From Paraphysomonas bandaiensis (lineage: Eukaryota > Chrysophyceae): DNA of 64,000 nt. The stretch is from contig CBFFRP010000425.1 of NCBI GenBank assembly GCA_965644295.1, forward strand, positions 1-64,000, written 5' to 3'. Below, piece by piece: positions 31,117 to 41,706 of this stretch (positions are counted from its first letter, which is position 1; every line of letters begins with the position of its first letter). Both the position numbers and the translations under genes were made by a program. Below the pieces are notes generated by a model. That model saw only the letters and a program-made list of their open reading frames with translations. It searched no databases and was not told the DNA's origin.

Positions 31117-33245
31117 ATGAAGAGTCCCCCACGGCGTGATGATTTTGAGTTGGTTGATCTCATAGGGGAGGGGCGAGTGCTGCAGCTATATGTCTCATGT
31201 ATCGGCTAACTCTGATAACAGATCCTTTGCAAAGGTGTTCAAAGCTCAGCACAAGAAATCTGATACTGAATATGCGATAAAAGTAATTGACATCGATAAC
31301 AGCTCCGCCCACACTCACACACACAGCAACACACACATCGACGAGGAGCTGAAGTTCTTATCCAGGCTCAAGTCTCCCTGGATAGTGTCATTCTTTGGCT
31401 CGTATAGACACAGTGGACAAGTGTGGGTACGTTGTTCACTGATGCTCTTGATTCGTTGCGAAAGGTTTGAATCTTAAATTTAGATTGTGTTGGAATATAT
31501 GTCTGGTGGCTCAATGACGGACATCATGACTCTGTCAAGGCGTCCTCTGACGGAGGAACAAGCAAAGCATGTGACAACTTTCTGTGTCCTTGCACTGCAG
31601 CATATACACTCAAAAAATTGTATTCACCGGGTAAGCTAATACTATCATTTTCACAGGAATGTCAACGACAGTTAACTATTGATGCAGGATGTAAAGCCAG
31701 GCAACCTATTGCTCTCTGCTGCTGGTGTAATCAAACTGTGTGACTTTGGTGATTCTGTGGACTTAGCTAGTGGCCCGAAGCGACGGAACAGTATTCATGG
31801 CACAGCCCAGTATGTTTCGCCAGGTATGCAGATGATCTACTTTGTTTCCTGTTTGGTGTGATAATACTTGATGTGCAGAGATGGCAGAGGAAAAAGTGTA
31901 CGACGAACGCACTGATGTGTGGTCTCTTGGAATAACAGTGTTAGAGCTATGCGAAGGGCAAGCCCCCAACGAGAAAATGCACCCGAGACGATGCATGGCT
32001 CTTACAGCAGAGCGTGATCCTCCTCGCCTTCATTTTGAGTCGGAGTGGTCCAAGTCGCTCTCACGCTTTTTGTGTAAGTCTCTTGTGAAAGACCCGACAC
32101 TTCGAGCCTCCGCTGTTGACCTTCTTGAGCACGAGTGGGTGCGAAGCTGTGTAAATCAGATCAGGAGGGTAGGCAGAAGCGAAGTTGCAATGGAAATGTA
32201 TGCAATGCGAAGTGTTTGGGAAGAAGAAGCCCGGGATCTGGCAGCGGCTCAAGCTGAGATAGCGCTACTTGAGAAAGCCCGAGAGGAAGCGCGAATACAG
32301 TTAGAAATAGATGAAGAGGAGCGACTTGAGAAATTAAGGGTGGAGGAGGAGAGAGTTAGGTGGGAAGAAGAACAACAACGCAGAAAAGAGGTAGAAGCGC
32401 TGGAGGCCAGGAAGAAGGAGGAGCAGATACGAAAACGAATAAAAGAAACGGAATTAGCAGAGGAGGAGAGAACTAGGGAAGCCATGAGGCAAGAGGAAGA
32501 ACTTTCTGTGCTAAGTAATCAAAGGTTCCGTATTGAACGTATCAAATGCAGCGGATGGCTTTTAAAGAAGAGCGCCTACTTAGGAGCTTGGAATCCCCGT
32601 TTCTTTGTACTCGACGAGGGCGTTGTGCGTTATTATGAAAGTGACCAACAAGCAGATGAAGTTACACCGCGGGGCGTGTATGTGATGACTCCTGCAACGC
32701 GGGTGATAAGCGAGGGGTCTGATGATCGGTATCTCGGAGAAGATTATTTATGTGTCGAGGACTCATCGAATAAACCGTGGACACTAGTTGTGCGGTGCTC
32801 TTGTCATGAAGAGTCGCAAGATTGGGCACGCCATTTTGAAAATCACGCAGCATGCGCAGCCGGAAAAGGGCAACTTAACCAGTTCCAGTTGGAGCGGGCG
32901 AGGTCGATATACAAAGAGGGATGGCTGCAGAAGCAGAGCGAGTATCTTCAAACCTTCAATAGGCGTTTTTTTGTCCTAGATAAGGGTGTTCTACGTTATT
33001 ATGATGGTGATGGTGTGGATGATAGGGTAGCTGAAAGAGGAAAGTACGTGTTTACGCCTGCAACTAAGATTGTTCCTGAGGACACAATCGACATATCTGT
33101 TCCCCGTCATTGCATATATATCCATGACACTGAAAAAAGTTGGTCTATTATGGTATTCTGTGGAAGCAATGAAAATAAATTCACGTGGACCAATTATTTG
33201 AACCAGCATGTTAAATTTGCATTAGCAATACAAGAATGCACATAA
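31117..33245 (+). CDS. STE20/GCK-like protein kinase with coiled coil and tandem PH domains (636 aa, 5 exons)
   Basis: Exons 31117-31172, 31222-31426, 31484-31630, 31688-31823, 31879-33245. Introns are 49-57 nt. The first is GC-AG, chosen because it alone restores the glycine loop GEGSFAKV (17-24). Kinase landmarks are K39 (YAIKV), HRDVKPGN (135-142), DFG (155-157), YVSPE (178-182) and DVWSLGITVLE, with all catalytic residues present. Residues ~285-395 are an E/R-rich coiled coil. Two PH domains follow, each starting GWL.K.S and containing RFFVLD.GV.RYY (~403-500 and ~524-630). PH domains bind phosphoinositides, so membrane recruitment is likely. STE20 family kinases act in MAPK or cytoskeletal pathways. 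The substrate is unknown. TAA stop. Confidence 0.92.
31173..31221 (+). other. Probable GC-AG intron
   Basis: The donor reads GG|GCGAGT and the acceptor AACAG|A. Every nearby GT donor either breaks the reading frame or deletes the kinase glycine loop. The 49-nt length matches the other introns. Confidence 0.7.
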
Positions 33246-33505
33246 CTCAGAGTTACATGATTGTGATGTTTTTTTGTGAATGTTACGAGGGCCGGGTACA
33301 GTAGTCCCATAAAATTCATATTGATATTCTATCTGTTTTTAAGTGGCACTCAACGGGATCCTATCCGTATTTCCAGTTCATGTGATGTGTTGCCATTGAG
33401 ATGTAGAATTACGCTTTGCTAATTTAGTTTGATTTCTACTTCTTCTAATCGCAGATTTGTTATCTGAAGTATATTTCTTATTATAGCAATTGTAATAATG
33501 ATTCA

Positions 33506-33513
33506 GTAGCAAC
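33506..33513. repeat. Putative target-site duplication GTAGCAAC (left)
   Basis: The octamer abuts the left end of the hAT family B element. The identical octamer occurs at 34740-34747, 7 bp past the right end, where the adjacent octamer is GTAGCTGG. Confidence 0.55.
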
Positions 33514-34732
33514 CAGGGCTGCGTATGAATTAAATGACGCAGGTTGTGGCAATTACAATTGAGATTATTACTTGCTGTCCCAATTAATTGATGCCGAACT
33601 ACGTACTCAAGTAGCTATACACTAGCTGCCGACATAGCTTTCTCAACTGTAATTTATGCGAAAAACAATAAGTAGCTCTATATGCCAAGGAGTCATACTC
33701 TTGTGCAAATCAGTCATAACAACCTTAGCTCTACTGAATAATCTTTTAATCTTAGCCTTTTAGCTTGCTTCCACTTCCTGTTACCATCTATCAAGCGTTC
33801 AACTGTATTGTCATTCTGAGCTCTCACTTCTTCATCATCCTTACTGAGAAAATGTATTTTATTTGATCCTTTTCCGTCCGGGTAATTGATACTTTGTAAC
33901 CACTTTGAATCTTCACGACCGCTTTTTCGAAAACAGGGTTTAGAATAATAGCAGCACTGTCGCCCAGATGACGATCGGCAAGCGGCTGTCTTGTTATGAG
34001 TTCGACAAACAATGTACAAACACCGTGGAGATCGTTCACCTACCTTCTGTTCTTCTATTGAAACACGACGAAAAACATTCAAATCGTCCCGTAATTGCAC
34101 CAGTTTGGTATGATCCCTTTCAATTGGAAATGGACTAATGCGTCAGAACCAAACCCGCATGATCGCAAGTGACCAGATAGAAGCAAATAGCGGTCAATTA
34201 TACAACGTCCATCCATCCACTACCAAACCGTTTTCATCTTCATCAGCGTTGATCTATAAATAGAGCAAATGAGCAACCAAAATTCTATCTTTCCAGTCAT
34301 TGTGTTTGACCGCATGCTGCGAGAGGCTGCTCCACTCATATCCCTTCTTTCGCCTCGTAACACCTTTTTCAACAGGGAGAGCACTCCCGGCATTTTGCCA
34401 AGCAAGTCTAATACAACCTTTTCGTTGTTTTCATATACTTACAACACTCGAGCAGTGACTCTGGTACCTGGTACCTGGTACCTGGTACCAGTTTATCACT
34501 CATATATTGCTGATCCGTTAAATGAAATCTTAAGTGAAATAAACCAACAGATATTATTGCTTTCTGCCAATATTTGGGTTTGTCGTAAAAATTGGATTCT
34601 ATTAGCACAAAATGCTGTTATATAACAACTTGCCAGTGCCATATTGATGGTATTTTTTGAACAATTAACTGAAGCAATTTTAATAATTGACAATTAGCTA
34701 ATTGAAAATCAATTAATTGATACGCAGCCCTG
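33514..34732. mobile_element. hAT family B element (about 1.22 kb)
   Basis: Left end CAGGGCTGCGTATGAATTAA, right end ...TTGATACGCAGCCCTG, an inverted pair of ~13 clean bases extended by AATTAATTG motifs. The interior carries minus-strand coding relics (e.g. ILNPVFEKAVVKIQSG, about 33890-33950) shared with the 26.2-kb copy. It also carries the segment CACTTGCGATCATGCGGGTT, shared with the 46.7-kb copy. No intact transposase is present. Terminal sequence and 8-bp flanks support hAT. The coding similarity alone would not. Confidence 0.78.
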
Positions 34733-35214
34733 GTAGCTGGTAGCAACATTCTTTTCATCTATGAACTACACAATACTATTAGAAGTTGTATTTATAAATT
34801 GCTTCTAAGTCGTTGCTGTTAGAGAGTACCGAGAAACTTCTTGTATTTGAGAAAAATTACAAACTTCTTGGTTAGTTGTATTTGACAAAAATCACTGGGA
34901 TTCTACAGCTGGAGCTAATGTTGAAGTACATCAATTTCTGTACGATGCATTGCACTCACAGAAAAACTCTGTTCTCGTCTTGCAATATGTGTATTGTTAA
35001 AACTCTCAGCAGTTATCTACTTCGAGAAGATCCATACCAATATAAATTCAAGATTCCAGCACACTTTATGCGACTAAAAGAAACATAAGTCATGAATTAA
35101 TATACACACAAGAATATTAATAGAAGCTGGGTCATACTTAGTATTCCACTTTTTCTCTGTATGAGGCTTATTATACATAGAATCGTAGAAAGATTTTTAA
35201 AATGACACTTGCAC
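34733..35214. other. Intergenic, nothing recognised
   Basis: AT-rich. A triple GGTACCT/CTGGTACC tandem lies inside the neighbouring element near 34460-34490 and not here. Confidence 0.35.
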
Positions 35215-36384
35215 CTATGATTTCAGGGAAGCTACTCTTGGATGGAGAACATATGACGGTGGTAGCGGGCGCTTCCCTTGAGGCTTCATAAGTTTCTGAA
35301 TCAATACCCTGTTGTCTTTTATTCTAAGGGCATCGACACCAGGAAAAACAGATTCATCTGGAAACTTGTCGAGCCAGTGGAAATTGCTATCGTATTTCGG
35401 AGCGGTGGCCTTAGCTATTAGCCTTGAAATAGGGAAGTAGACAGTATTGGTCGAGGCGAATGCAGGGAATAAACAAAATGTGCTCACGCTGCATATGGTT
35501 GTATTAGCTAGTGTCAGCCGTGTGAAATCGTCGAACATGTTCTGACCACGGAGAACGAGAACGTTGGCTCGAGGAAAGGTAGATGAGAGGTATTCCCACA
35601 ACGCAGCCAGTATAGAATCACATCTGCGAACACGGGAGGGAGAGGCATTTCGTGAAGCGCTCTCGGCAAGGACGTATATGTAACGTACACCACTTGGTAT
35701 TCGATTTTTAAAGGCTGGGAAAGAAAGAAAACCATAATGCCCTACAGTGTTATCCCCACAGCGATAGTGTATGGCTGCATCAGGCACCAGCGGTAACTTG
35801 CTCCTCTCGTCAGTAGGATGTCGTAATGTGACCTTCCAAGCAGATGACGGGGATAAATACGAATTGTCCCGCATCAGCATGGATGCGTAATAAGAATCGA
35901 TCGCAGGCCTAAGAATGTCCCTTACCATGATGTACTTAGAGTGCATGAGGCTCATCTGGTGCTCATGGCATATGTTAACTTTACAAGGGCACATGCTCTT
36001 CGCCTGAGCAGCACTTTCACTACGGGCGGAAGGATTATACACTGTTTGAGGCAAAGAACCAATAAGACTGGACTGTGCACTCTCACCCCACGCAAGAAAA
36101 TGCAGGCCACTTATATTGGCACATATTCTTGATTCCACATATATACTGAGCGAGTTTCCCAGAGAGCGAACTTCAAGGCACGGGGTTGTGGTGAGCACAG
36201 CTTTGTTAGCATTACGCTCTACCTCTTTCATGATAGCGTCCATATCGTGTAGAATACAGCTGTCGCCACTGTACCTCTGTTGTCCTTGTATATAGAGCTG
36301 GTCGAGCTCAGAGGGAGACAGCACCGCCCTAGACATGCCCAGCAACAAACATGCGACTATGAAGGATGCGAGGGAGACTACCAT
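35215..36384 (-). CDS. Secreted glycosyltransferase-like protein (fucosyltransferase-type HxRxGD motif), 389 aa
   Basis: Single exon. The frame opens at a TTG at 36390, but the first ATG is 36384, giving MVVSLASFIVACLLLGMSRA, a signal peptide or anchor. The central motif AIHYRCGDNTVGHYGFL...IP...YIYVLAE resembles the GDP-sugar-binding HxRxGD block of GT11/GT23-like fucosyltransferases and of related uncharacterised protist and fungal proteins. Downstream, ANTTICSVSTFCLFPAFAS fits the conserved C-terminal acceptor/donor region of that fold. Cysteine pairs (CPCK...C) and N-glycosylation sites suit a lumenal enzyme. Donor and acceptor are not determined. Confidence 0.7.
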   Translation of the reverse strand: MVVSLASFIVACLLLGMSRAVLSPSELDQLYIQGQQRYSGDSCILHDMDAIMKEVERNANKAVLTTTPCLEVRSLGNSLSIYVESRICANISGLHFLAWGESAQSSLIGSLPQTVYNPSARSESAAQAKSMCPCKVNICHEHQMSLMHSKYIMVRDILRPAIDSYYASMLMRDNSYLSPSSAWKVTLRHPTDERSKLPLVPDAAIHYRCGDNTVGHYGFLSFPAFKNRIPSGVRYIYVLAESASRNASPSRVRRCDSILAALWEYLSSTFPRANVLVLRGQNMFDDFTRLTLANTTICSVSTFCLFPAFASTNTVYFPISRLIAKATAPKYDSNFHWLDKFPDESVFPGVDALRIKDNRVLIQKLMKPQGKRPLPPSYVLHPRVASLKS

Positions 36385-36440
36385 GACCAACTACTTTACC
36401 GTGTAGGCGGGCGGGCCCAGCACAAGCTGATACAGTTGAT
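36385..36440. promoter_or_regulatory. Very short divergent promoter (56 bp)
   Basis: The start codons at 36384 (-) and 36441 (+) are only 56 bp apart, so each gene's promoter or 5' UTR probably overlaps the other gene. Sequence is GC-richer than its surroundings (GGCGGGCGGGCCCAG). Confidence 0.45.
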
Positions 36441-36869
36441 ATGGAACAGGAAACATGCGGGCAGCAACCCACTATTTTGAATGTACTTTACGACGTACCA
36501 CATACAGAGTGTATACCGGCTGTACCATACACAGAACTACGTACACACATATCCAATATAGTGCTAGATATCGGGGTATTTGAAGAAAAGAGGTTAAAAA
36601 TTCACTTCTTATTTTCCGTTCCCAAAAAAACAAGAGGTTCTGTAGAAGTAGTAATACAATGTATGCTCCTACAACGTGATTGGCTGTATGGTACTGAGAT
36701 GCGATACACATACGCAGCAGTGAGGTGGCACCAGGAGGGGATGATTGGGCAATATCTCAAAGTGCGATGTGATCTCCATCACAACGCTTTCAATTATACC
36801 GACATCGCAACTGCACTCTACGTGCGGTTGATAATAGTGAGAGGAGATATCTCCAGCCCAGATATCTAA
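36441..36869 (+). CDS. Small uncharacterised protein (142 aa)
   Basis: ATG start, single exon, TAA stop. It is wedged between the glycosyltransferase-like gene (-) and the next plus-strand gene, whose ATG is 73 bp downstream. The composition looks coding (mixed hydrophobic/charged pattern, few low-complexity runs). The second half alternates beta-like stretches (KIHFLFSV, VEVVIQCMLL, YLKVRCDLHH, LYVRLIIVRGD), suggesting a small beta-sandwich or OB-like fold. There is no signal peptide and no recognisable family. Confidence 0.5.
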   Translation: MEQETCGQQPTILNVLYDVPHTECIPAVPYTELRTHISNIVLDIGVFEEKRLKIHFLFSVPKKTRGSVEVVIQCMLLQRDWLYGTEMRYTYAAVRWHQEGMIGQYLKVRCDLHHNAFNYTDIATALYVRLIIVRGDISSPDI

Positions 36870-36942
36870 TGAAACACGTCGTCAATCTCAGATAATTACG
36901 TACAAAATAGAGCCATACAAACTTGATGCTGGTTGGGTAGAA

Positions 36943-38154
36943 ATGTCTTCTAGAGACCGACAGTTAGGTGGGCCTGATAACTTCATGCACATGGCTGACC
37001 CGCGCGCGACATTTGCCTTTAATCATCCCAATTATATTGGCGCACACGAATCACAAACTTACGGTGACCATGACGTTCTCTCACTGCGTCCTGTTATTTT
37101 ACCTGAAAATAAAGTTATACTCGCCCCTTTGAATGAATCAGACAATGCTCGGTTAATACAGATTTCCAACCGACGTTGTAGAGAGAGAGACTCTGCGGAT
37201 GCCTCTATTTCTAGAGGAAGTGTAATACTTGTGCAGCTGATGAAACCAGAGTACTCATCCGTACCATTGACATATATTGACAGCCCGGCGCAGGACTCTT
37301 CTCTAAACATTCCACAGAAGTTGATAAGTCCGAGATATCTGTCAATGACGTCTCCGGAGTCCTATCGTGTGCAGATAAGTGCTGGATCGAGGACAGAGCG
37401 AAACCGGAAATTCAGTAGGAATGTTAAGAATGAGCTAGACGCACTGTGGTTATGTGAGTACGCACTCATATATTTGAACCGCCCCACTGCTTTTGAGGAC
37501 ATAATCGCGAAAGGGAACTACCAATGTCTACAGCAGCGCAAGATTGTTGATTCTGTTGCAGACTTCGGGAACAAATTGCATAATTTTCTGCCAGACTTTC
37601 AGCTTCGAGGGCTGCTTAAACATGTGGAGTATGAGGCTGTGGCCGAGACTCTTCAGTTGTATGTCCCCTATATCATGTCCCACCCGAATTATCATAGTTC
37701 CCCCCGTGAGGTGGGTGTTGATGTGGTAGGAGTCATTGCCCCTGCTGGAGAGAAAAAACGCAAGAGGGCAAGTGCGAAGAAAGCCCCAAACAACAACGAT
37801 GGGCTTCAAAGAGAAAAGAATGAGTCGGAACGGTCAGGTGTGTCTGGGACGGATATGTGGGCTCCTAGTGAGGAATATACTGGAAGATGGGACGTCTCCT
37901 CTACCAGCAGCTTTGATGAAGCGCCGCCGCAGCCATCTGCAAATACTCCGGCGGAGTACAACAGATACGCGGGCGGTGTAAATATGCCATTGAGCAGTCT
38001 ACTCAACCATATCAATCAGCATCAAATTCCACAACAGGAAACCCAAGGCAACGACGCATCGGCGCTATTACAGGCGGCCGAAACGATGTCACGCATACAT
38101 TCTGTTCCCGATCTGGGGCCTGATGTCGAACCGGAGGACACTCGCGAAATATAG
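36943..38154 (+). CDS. Uncharacterised basic/polar protein, probably nuclear (403 aa)
   Basis: Single exon, ATG start, TAG stop. Residues ~145-250 form a helical domain (NVKNELDALWLCEYALIYLN...QRKIVDSVADFGNKLHNFL...LLKHVEYEAVAETLQLY). It is followed by the cluster KKRKRASAKK, a likely nuclear localisation signal. The C-terminal ~130 residues are polar and rich in S, N, Q and P, with a short amphipathic stretch (LSSLLNHINQHQ). I do not recognise the family. A chromatin or transcription role would be a guess from the NLS and disorder only. Confidence 0.7.
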   Translation: MSSRDRQLGGPDNFMHMADPRATFAFNHPNYIGAHESQTYGDHDVLSLRPVILPENKVILAPLNESDNARLIQISNRRCRERDSADASISRGSVILVQLMKPEYSSVPLTYIDSPAQDSSLNIPQKLISPRYLSMTSPESYRVQISAGSRTERNRKFSRNVKNELDALWLCEYALIYLNRPTAFEDIIAKGNYQCLQQRKIVDSVADFGNKLHNFLPDFQLRGLLKHVEYEAVAETLQLYVPYIMSHPNYHSSPREVGVDVVGVIAPAGEKKRKRASAKKAPNNNDGLQREKNESERSGVSGTDMWAPSEEYTGRWDVSSTSSFDEAPPQPSANTPAEYNRYAGGVNMPLSSLLNHINQHQIPQQETQGNDASALLQAAETMSRIHSVPDLGPDVEPEDTREI

Positions 38155-39991
38155 CTTTTTTGCTTTTGTATCGTGCTGTCGAAGACCATATGAGAGTTTC
38201 TGTTTTTTGCCTATGCTACCATACAGTGAGTTTTTTCGACATCTTTAATATTAGTACGTAGATAACACATCGCCATTTACCACCGTGATATATACACATG
38301 GTAAATGCAGTACTTTTTTTTTTACATTACAGGGTGAATTATTTCGTTCTTCCTGACTATTTACTCAACTATATGTTTCACAACTATGAAGTATATACTT
38401 GAACATTGTTTCTGTTTGAGCAGATATCTCATAATATACGTAATGTCTGAATTGAATTATATATATATAATACTGCTTGCAGTTACACTTCCTGTGCTTT
38501 GTGATATAGGTCATAACATTCACTATGATACCTACATTCAAAAAGTAACTTAAGAATATGCCTCATTAGAATTTAGAATATCAATATTCATCGGGCTGAG
38601 TTTCTGAAGTGCAGGGACGGAATACAGACTTAGTATCAACAGTGAACATTTGACTGCCGCAGTTACATGCAGAGTATAACGAACCTCTAAATTACATATT
38701 ACATGTCTTTTCATTTTTGTTCCTCTTCCATCTTACGTAAGAAATAAATCCATTTGTCGTCATGTGATGTGTGTATGTACTTCTTTCCTCATTGTGTGTC
38801 GTATGAAAAGATTGCAGTAGCACAACATACAATTTTTGATTCGAATGAAAGGTTAGTCGCTTTGAACCTCCAAATGCAAGAGCTAGCTAATTGATGTTGA
38901 GTATTATGAACGAAAGAAGTATGAAAAGTATGCGAATATAGTTAACATTTAAAATGAAGATCATTATAGAGCAAATATAGACATTTATTACGCTGCAGTA
39001 AATAGTAGATATATGTAGCATGAGATATCTACATACCAAGGAAGGTCAGAACTACATTGTACATCCTTTCGATAGTGGTAACTTACATTTCACTTAACTA
39101 ATTATGTATGAATAGATGTCTTTTTACCCATAAATACAAATACCTATTTCTGGTATTGTGTAATTCAGCTAAAGCTTGTGCCTAATTTCTTATAGTATTG
39201 GTGATGGCCACACCGGTGACTGCCTTGGTCAGTGCATTGATAAGTATCTCTTTTCTTTGACTGTATGATATTCACACGTGATGGGTTACAAGTTGTAATT
39301 GCATAAGTTTATTCAGGGTTTCGAAATAGTAGACGTTTTGAATGTCAACTGCAATCAGACGTTCCATTGTGGGGTTACGCACCCATCAATTTATATCTCT
39401 AGTCGGGAAAGCAATTAGAAAACATATGCTAAGGCAGTGCCAGATCATAAATACCCCCTTTGATATTGAAGAATAATTAGCAATATGCAGAAACACCCTA
39501 CCTCTAACCCATACCCTTCACGAGTACACATACTTACTCACAATCATACTAATATGAGTACAAAGGAATGTCACTGTTCAACACTGCCTTATTTAGTTAT
39601 TACCCTGGCCTGCCTTTCACAGAATATACACTCAAATCAACGGATGAACTACTATGCCGCCTTCTACTCGTATACCTGGTATAGCCTTATATTGGAATAT
39701 TAGGATGATAAGCATGGCTGGAATGGCGTGGACGAGGAAACTTCAAGCAAAGGGAGTGGTGGAATCTGCGCACATATACAGTACTATACAGTATATACTC
39801 TAGCAACCAGCATCTTTACAGTAAACCCAAAATCTCTGATTTATAGATATGCATATCTAAAATACTGGAGAATTCGGGGACATACCGCAGCATACAGTAG
39901 TATGCACAGCAGCTCATTGCTTATATATATCAGTATGGGTAAAGTAGACCAGCATCGTATGACAAGGGGTTGACTGTGCGTAGCATAGAGT
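38155..39991. other. Intergenic, nothing recognised
   Basis: About 1.8 kb of AT-rich sequence with a T9 run near 38317 and ATATATATA near 38460. No exon chain or RNA gene seen. Confidence 0.45.
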
Positions 39992-40572
39992 ATGGAATGT
40001 GGGAACAATGCGGCTGAATGCAACAGTCCGGCTAAATCTGTTTCTCTACTTTCAAGGCGCAAAAAGTTTGCGCTGTATGAGACAATCAGCTTAGATGATC
40101 GCTCTATTTATCATCAGATTTCATGTTTACCGATTTCCAAGGCAGCAGAAGGTTTTTTGTGTGAACAATTTTTTACTTACTTTTTCAGCTGTGTGCAGAT
40201 GACATGGAACTCGTTTCCGATATAGTGACCTGGGGAGAGGTATACCTCGACCATTGGGAGGGTGGACTGTATTGTTGCTCTCGATGCTATACCCCGCTTT
40301 ACAGAAGTGGAGATAAATGGAAAGGTCCATGTGTATGGCCAAGTTTTCGACGAGCTCTTAACCCCAATGCGGTTCACACAAGGGTAGTTTCACAGTATAA
40401 CTCCTACGTCTGCACAGTGAAAGAGGTTTATTGCGCCAAGTGTCTGTTATTTATTGGACACCAATTTGAAGATGGTAAAGAGAAGGGGGATACTCATCCC
40501 GACGCACAGTGGCGTCACTGACTATTATCGATGTCTCTTGTATTTTACAATAACGAATGTCCTACAAGTTAA
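39992..40572 (+). CDS. MSRB: Methionine-R-sulfoxide reductase B with in-frame TGA at the catalytic position (candidate selenoprotein, 177 aa, 2 exons)
   Basis: Exons 39992-40151 and 40199-40572, with a 47-nt intron (GTTTTT...GTGCAG). MsrB landmarks: two zinc CxxC pairs, CSRC (80-83) and CAKC (132-135), WPSF (100-103) and GHQF, then GDTHPDAQWRH. The next codon is TGA (40519-40521, codon 161), exactly where MsrB has its catalytic Cys or Sec (RHC-N-S-SL-F). Beyond it the frame reads LLSMSLVF and stops at TAA (40570-40572), preserving the conserved S-x-SL-x-F strand. If TGA is read as Sec, the enzyme would reduce methionine-R-sulfoxide in proteins. If read as stop, it lacks its catalytic residue. 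No canonical SECIS was identified with confidence. A single TGC-to-TGA mutation in an otherwise conserved gene is the alternative. Confidence 0.8.
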
Positions 40573-41337
40573 AATTCTGGAGCAAATGGAATGACGACGC
40601 TCATTGATGGATGCTATTTCTGCATCTCCAATGGGTTCTGAATAATTTTGCTTCCAAATAATAGTTAGTAATAGTAACGGCTAGAGTAGAGGTGAAATTA
40701 TGCTTATGTGTATTAATTAGTAACAACCGTCATGATGAGAAGTGATTATTCTTATCATTTTTCACCGTCAAAAGTTCATGTCTTCCTATGCCCCTTAATT
40801 TATGATATTGATACTCTTGTTTCAATACGCAACTTAAAATTAGATCCACTATACTTCTCTAATATGGTATTAAGCTGAACTTTTACAGATACTTACTATT
40901 TACTCAAATTCTACATCTGCTACTTTATGCCCTTTTTGAAGACTGTAATCACTTCTCATTCATGTGTTGCACCCATGTATCCCGAAGTGTTTGATTTGAT
41001 CCTAATATACTAATATAAGTACCATATTTTCTTACTAATAGCTATATAGTAGTAGAGTTACGGAATGCGAGGCAGGTTAACTTCAGCGAAATGTTCGATT
41101 AAAACAGACTACCATAGTGTAATAAGAGACATTTTATATTCACAACGAAATACTAAATATTAATCGCTGAAACTTATTCCAGTGTCAGTTTCATATTTGT
41201 TTCAGAATTACCTAAAATATGAAGAATAAGTGTATGCACGTAATTCGACGATTCTATTTATTATGACCCTATTCAAATAATGTATATGTGCAATAATGAT
41301 CCGATTTAGAGTTAATGTCCAATCACGAACGTATAAA
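40573..41337. other. Intergenic / 3' UTR between MSRB and the small coiled-coil gene
   Basis: AT-rich. Apart from the hairpin above, nothing was recognised. Confidence 0.4.
40591..40641 (+). promoter_or_regulatory. 3' UTR hairpin, weak SECIS candidate
   Basis: ATGA (40591-40594) and TGA (40639-40641) flank a stem pairing CATTG..GGATGC with GCATCTCCAATG around a 7-nt loop. The order ATGA-stem-loop-TGA recalls a SECIS. However, the loop has no AA and the distance from ATGA to the loop (~20 nt) is longer than usual, so it is not a standard match. Confidence 0.2.
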
Positions 41338-41706
41338 TCATTTCAGACTATTCAAAAGTATCTGTAATGCAAAGACTAAACTAAAAGAATAAAGACATGC
41401 AGTAATATGACGTATGAGATGGAGCATATAGTTATCATTCTGTCACTTACTCACATCTAGTTCAGTGATATTTTTACGATGCTGTTCACGTAACTCTGCG
41501 CATACTTTCTCTCTCTTGTCGCTCAGCACATTTCTACGCGATTCTAGTCGTTGTTTTTCAGCTCTTAATCGCCACAAGTTTTCATTACTCTTCTCCTCAA
41601 CCGAAAGCCCTTTAATGGGTGTAACAGTTGAGCTATCTAAGTACGACGATAACAGCGACGGCTTATCAATGCCTTTTACTTCACCTTTATTAGTGTTGGC
41701 TCTCAT
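41338..41706 (-). CDS. Small coiled-coil protein (91 aa, 2 exons)
   Basis: Exon 1 41706-41455, then an intron of about 93 nt (GTGAGT...TTACAG), then a short exon 2 41361-41338 ending in TGA. The protein is strongly helical: LWRLRAEKQRLESRRNVLSD then REKVCAELREQHRKNITEL, a charged coiled coil after a polar N-terminus. Without splicing it would end three codons into the intron with nearly the same product. No family was recognised. A cytoskeletal or ciliary role is plausible from length and composition only. Confidence 0.5.
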
